7,743 nucleotides of DNA, from the NCBI GenBank assembly GCA_019117325.1, contig DWZY01000035.1:1-7743 (forward strand), written 5' to 3'. The position numbers and the translations under genes are program-made. Shown piece by piece: positions 6,532-7,743 of the stretch. The stretch is from Candidatus Brevibacterium intestinigallinarum. GTDB taxonomy: Bacteria; Actinomycetota; Actinomycetes; Actinomycetales; Brevibacteriaceae. The notes beneath the pieces were generated by a model, which was given only the letters and a program-made list of their open reading frames with translations, was not told the DNA's origin and did not search any database. The stretch's first letter is position 1. Every line of letters begins with the position of its first letter.

Positions 6532-6546
6532 GCCGGAGAGTCCGGC
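6532..6546 (-). promoter_or_regulatory. Leader hairpin beside the ribosome site of the MmgE/PrpD gene
   Basis: GCCGGA and TCCGGC are perfect 6-bp arms around a 3-nt spacer. In the minus-strand message the stem ends 3 nt before the AAGGAG ribosome site. It could tune translation of the first gene, or be a second protein site. In GC-rich leaders such stems also arise by chance. Confidence 0.35.
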
Positions 6547-6582
6547 GGGTGTGTGGCCGAACCGCTCTTACGGTCCGCAGAG

Positions 6583-6597
6583 TGGACCAGTGGTCCA
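6583..6597. promoter_or_regulatory. Probable IclR-type operator in the divergent promoter region
   Basis: TGGACCA-G-TGGTCCA is a perfect 15-bp palindrome with a one-base centre. Its length, one-base centre and TGG...CCA ends match the form of the E. coli IclR operator (TGGAAATNATTTCCA). It lies between the IclR-family gene and the catabolic operon, about 4-18 bp downstream of the predicted start of the operon transcript and over the presumed -35 of the regulator. Binding there would block the operon and also restrain the regulator's own gene. A further inverted half-site, GGTCC at 6572-6576, extends the symmetry on the operon side. The assignment to this regulator is inferred from position and form. 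Confidence 0.65.
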
Positions 6598-6612
6598 TTC
6601 CTTAGGTAATCT
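6583..6612 (+). promoter_or_regulatory. Candidate promoter of the IclR-family gene
   Basis: On the plus strand TGGACC (6583-6588, four of six -35 bases) and TAATCT (6607-6612) are 18 bp apart. The -35 lies inside the palindrome and the -10 shares five base pairs with the opposing operon -10. The predicted leader is about 55 nt. The match is weaker than for the operon promoter. Confidence 0.35.
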
Positions 6613-6636
6613 AGATCTCGTCACGGTGCGCGTCAA
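6608..6636 (-). promoter_or_regulatory. Promoter of the catabolic operon
   Basis: On the minus strand a -35 box TTGACG (6636-6631, five of six consensus bases) is separated by 17 bp from a -10 box TAGATT (6613-6608, four of six). The start of transcription would fall near 6601, giving a leader of about 88 nt before the GTG of the MmgE/PrpD gene. The position just upstream of the palindrome fits a repressible promoter. Confidence 0.6.
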
Positions 6637-6673
6637 CCGCGCCCGCGTCCAGATGCGATCGGAGTCCCGCCCC

Positions 6674-7411
6674 ATGTCCCAGCCGATTCAGAGCGTTGTC
6701 AACGCCTTCGCCGTGCTCGAGGCCGTGGCGGAGCACCAGCCCGTGGGTCTGTCGGAGACCGCGAGGCTCACGGGCCTGCCCAAGACGACGGTGCTCCGGT
6801 GCCTGTCGACGCTGCGGGAGACGGGGTGGCTCACGGCGAGCCCTGACGGCCGCTCGGAGTGGGCGCTCACGAACCGGGCGCTGCTCATGGGCATGCGGTC
6901 CGCACCCGCAGGAGACCTGGCGACCCTCATGCAGGGGGAGCTCAGCGCGATCCGCGATGAAGTGGGGGAGACCGTCCACCTCCTGGTGCGCGATGGGGAC
7001 GATCAGGTCGTCGTCTCGCGCGCAGATGGGGTGGGCGCCATCCGGACGTACCTGGCGCTGGGCACTCGCGTGCCGCACCACAGCACGGCGTCCGGCCGCG
7101 CGATGCTGGCCGCGATGCCGCCACAGCAGCGGCGGGAGGTCCTCGATGCGGAGGCGCGGGTGTCGGAGTTCGACCGGGATGCCGTCGAGCGGCACGTGAC
7201 GGCCGCGATCACGCGCGGGTACGCGATCAACCACGCGGAATGGCGCGATGACATCGCCGGCGTGGGTGTCGCGATCTTCGGCGGTGCGGGGGAGCTGCGG
7301 GCGGCGGTGTCCGTGTCCCTGCCCACGACCCGTCTCGAGGCGATCGGCGCGGATTCCGTCGCCGACGTCCTGCTGGCCTCTCAGCGCCGGGTGTCCGCGA
7401 TCCTCCGGTGA
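6674..7411 (+). CDS. IclR-family transcriptional regulator
   Basis: This is an IclR-family DNA-binding regulator of 245 residues, typical in length. The N-terminal winged helix-turn-helix spans about residues 5-70, with the helix-turn-helix near GLSETARLTGLPKTTVLRCL (25-44) and the wing around GWLTASPDGRSEWALT (51-66). A linker helix leads to the C-terminal effector domain, with the family patterns GETVHLLVRDGD (98-109), GTRVPHHSTASGRAMLA (130-146), RGYAINHAEWRDDIAGVGVAIF (181-202) and AVSVSLPT (211-218). The effector is probably a small acid linked to the pathway. I chose ATG 6674 because GGAG (6661-6664) lies 9 nt upstream and the domain begins at once; an in-frame ATG at 6653 lacks a ribosome site, and longer extensions run through the operator. 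It is divergent from the catabolic operon, so it probably controls that operon and itself. Whether it represses or activates is not shown by sequence; the operator position favours repression. Confidence 0.93.
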   Translation: MSQPIQSVVNAFAVLEAVAEHQPVGLSETARLTGLPKTTVLRCLSTLRETGWLTASPDGRSEWALTNRALLMGMRSAPAGDLATLMQGELSAIRDEVGETVHLLVRDGDDQVVVSRADGVGAIRTYLALGTRVPHHSTASGRAMLAAMPPQQRREVLDAEARVSEFDRDAVERHVTAAITRGYAINHAEWRDDIAGVGVAIFGGAGELRAAVSVSLPTTRLEAIGADSVADVLLASQRRVSAILR

Positions 7412-7419
7412 GCATCGCA

Positions 7420-7425
7420 TATTCT
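7420..7425 (+). promoter_or_regulatory. -10-like box for a probably leaderless lipoprotein transcript
   Basis: TATTCT ends 6 nt before the ATG at 7432, so a transcript from it would begin at or next to the start codon. There is no ribosome site at usable distance; the nearest purine-rich stretch, GGTGAG (7407-7412), is 19 nt away. This spacing is the usual mark of leaderless genes in actinobacteria. No convincing -35 is visible. Confidence 0.45.
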
Positions 7426-7431
7426 GGCCCC

Positions 7432-7743
7432 ATGAGAAGCTCGCGCGTCCTGCCCGCCGTCTGCGTCGGACTGCTGGTGCTGACGGGATGCGAGCAGGGC
7501 ACGGAGCTCGCGACGGATCCCGTGCCGGTCGACGTGACGGCGCCGCAGATGGATCCGGAGATGGCGGCCACGGCCTCGGCGGAGGCGGAGGCCGCCCGCC
7601 AGCAGCGGGCGACCCGCCGCGTGGGCCTCAGCGGCACGCTGGTCGCGGCGGATCTGCCGCCCCTGGAGATCCGCGAGATCAGCGCACTCTTCGACGCACA
7701 GCCGGCCGATGAGGGGCTGGTGGTCACTGCGTCCGCCACGGTG
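7432..7743 (+). CDS. Small lipoprotein of unknown function (partial, C-terminus cut by window edge)
   Basis: The frame is open from ATG 7432 to the window end, giving 104 residues. The N-terminus is a lipoprotein signal: a basic start (MRSSR), a hydrophobic stretch and the lipobox LTGC at 17-20, so the mature protein would be attached to the outer face of the membrane at Cys20. After it comes an acidic, Pro/Thr-rich linker, then an Ala/Glu/Gln/Arg-rich helix (about 43-62) and the start of a possible folded domain from VGLSGTLVAADLPP (64-77) on. I do not recognise the family and give no function. It starts only 20 bp after the regulator's stop codon on the same strand, with no terminator between, but it has its own -10-like box and no obvious link to acid catabolism. 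Reading frame and export signal are well supported; the rest is open. Confidence 0.8.
   Translation, partial: MRSSRVLPAVCVGLLVLTGCEQGTELATDPVPVDVTAPQMDPEMAATASAEAEAARQQRATRRVGLSGTLVAADLPPLEIREISALFDAQPADEGLVVTASATV

Noticed and set aside
6326..6673. Extension of the IclR-family frame upstream to a 361-residue protein
   Set aside because: The extension overlaps the start of the MmgE/PrpD gene antisense and runs through the promoters and palindrome. The winged-helix domain begins right after ATG 6674.
6611..7420. Minus-strand 269-codon frame opposite the regulator gene
   Set aside because: It is antisense to a well-supported IclR-family gene, His/Arg/Gly-rich, without recognisable domains or a convincing ribosome site.
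1..7743. tRNA, CRISPR repeats, insertion-sequence ends or attachment sites
   Set aside because: No cloverleaf sequences, spaced direct repeats, transposase or integrase frames, or terminal inverted repeats with target duplications were found.

Overview
The window comes from a high-GC Gram-positive genome, probably an actinobacterium. By eye it is about 70% G+C, with codon third positions almost all G or C, strong AAGGAGG-type ribosome sites, and a lipoprotein gene that looks leaderless. The genus cannot be fixed from this sequence. I see no rRNA, tRNA, insertion sequence, CRISPR array or phage gene, and no gene looks broken; two genes are cut by the window edges.

Layout: positions 1-6513 hold six minus-strand genes that read right to left as one probable operon. 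In transcription order they are an MmgE/PrpD-family protein (6513-5047), a family III (CaiB/BaiF) CoA-transferase (5050-3800), an acyl-CoA dehydrogenase (3762-2596), then, after a 214-bp hairpin-rich gap, the three parts of a TRAP carboxylate transporter: binding protein DctP (2381-1335), small membrane protein DctQ (1335-802) and large membrane protein DctM (809 to beyond position 1). The first two genes overlap by 4 bp, dctP/dctQ by 1 bp and dctQ/dctM by 8 bp. An IclR-family regulator (6674-7411) is transcribed divergently on the plus strand. It is followed closely by the start of an unidentified lipoprotein gene (7432 to beyond 7743) that is probably independent of the cluster.

How the genes may work together: the TRAP system would import an organic acid on a sodium or proton gradient. 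The CoA-transferase would activate an acid to its CoA ester, the acyl-CoA dehydrogenase would oxidise it, and the MmgE/PrpD protein would dehydrate, decarboxylate or isomerise a polycarboxylate. The substrate is not known and I do not recognise the set as a named pathway. The closest chemical themes are the itaconate/mesaconate/citramalate and methylcitrate families, but the usual companion hydratase and lyase genes are not in the window. The IclR-type protein is the likely local regulator: a perfect 15-bp palindrome of IclR-operator form (TGGACCAGTGGTCCA) sits between the divergent genes, next to a good promoter for the catabolic genes and over the presumed -35 of the regulator gene.

Most worth a second look are the compact divergent promoter/operator, the orphan acid-catabolism gene set, the acyl-CoA dehydrogenase with its catalytic base apparently in the isovaleryl/long-chain position, and the run of strong hairpins between the enzyme genes and the transporter genes.
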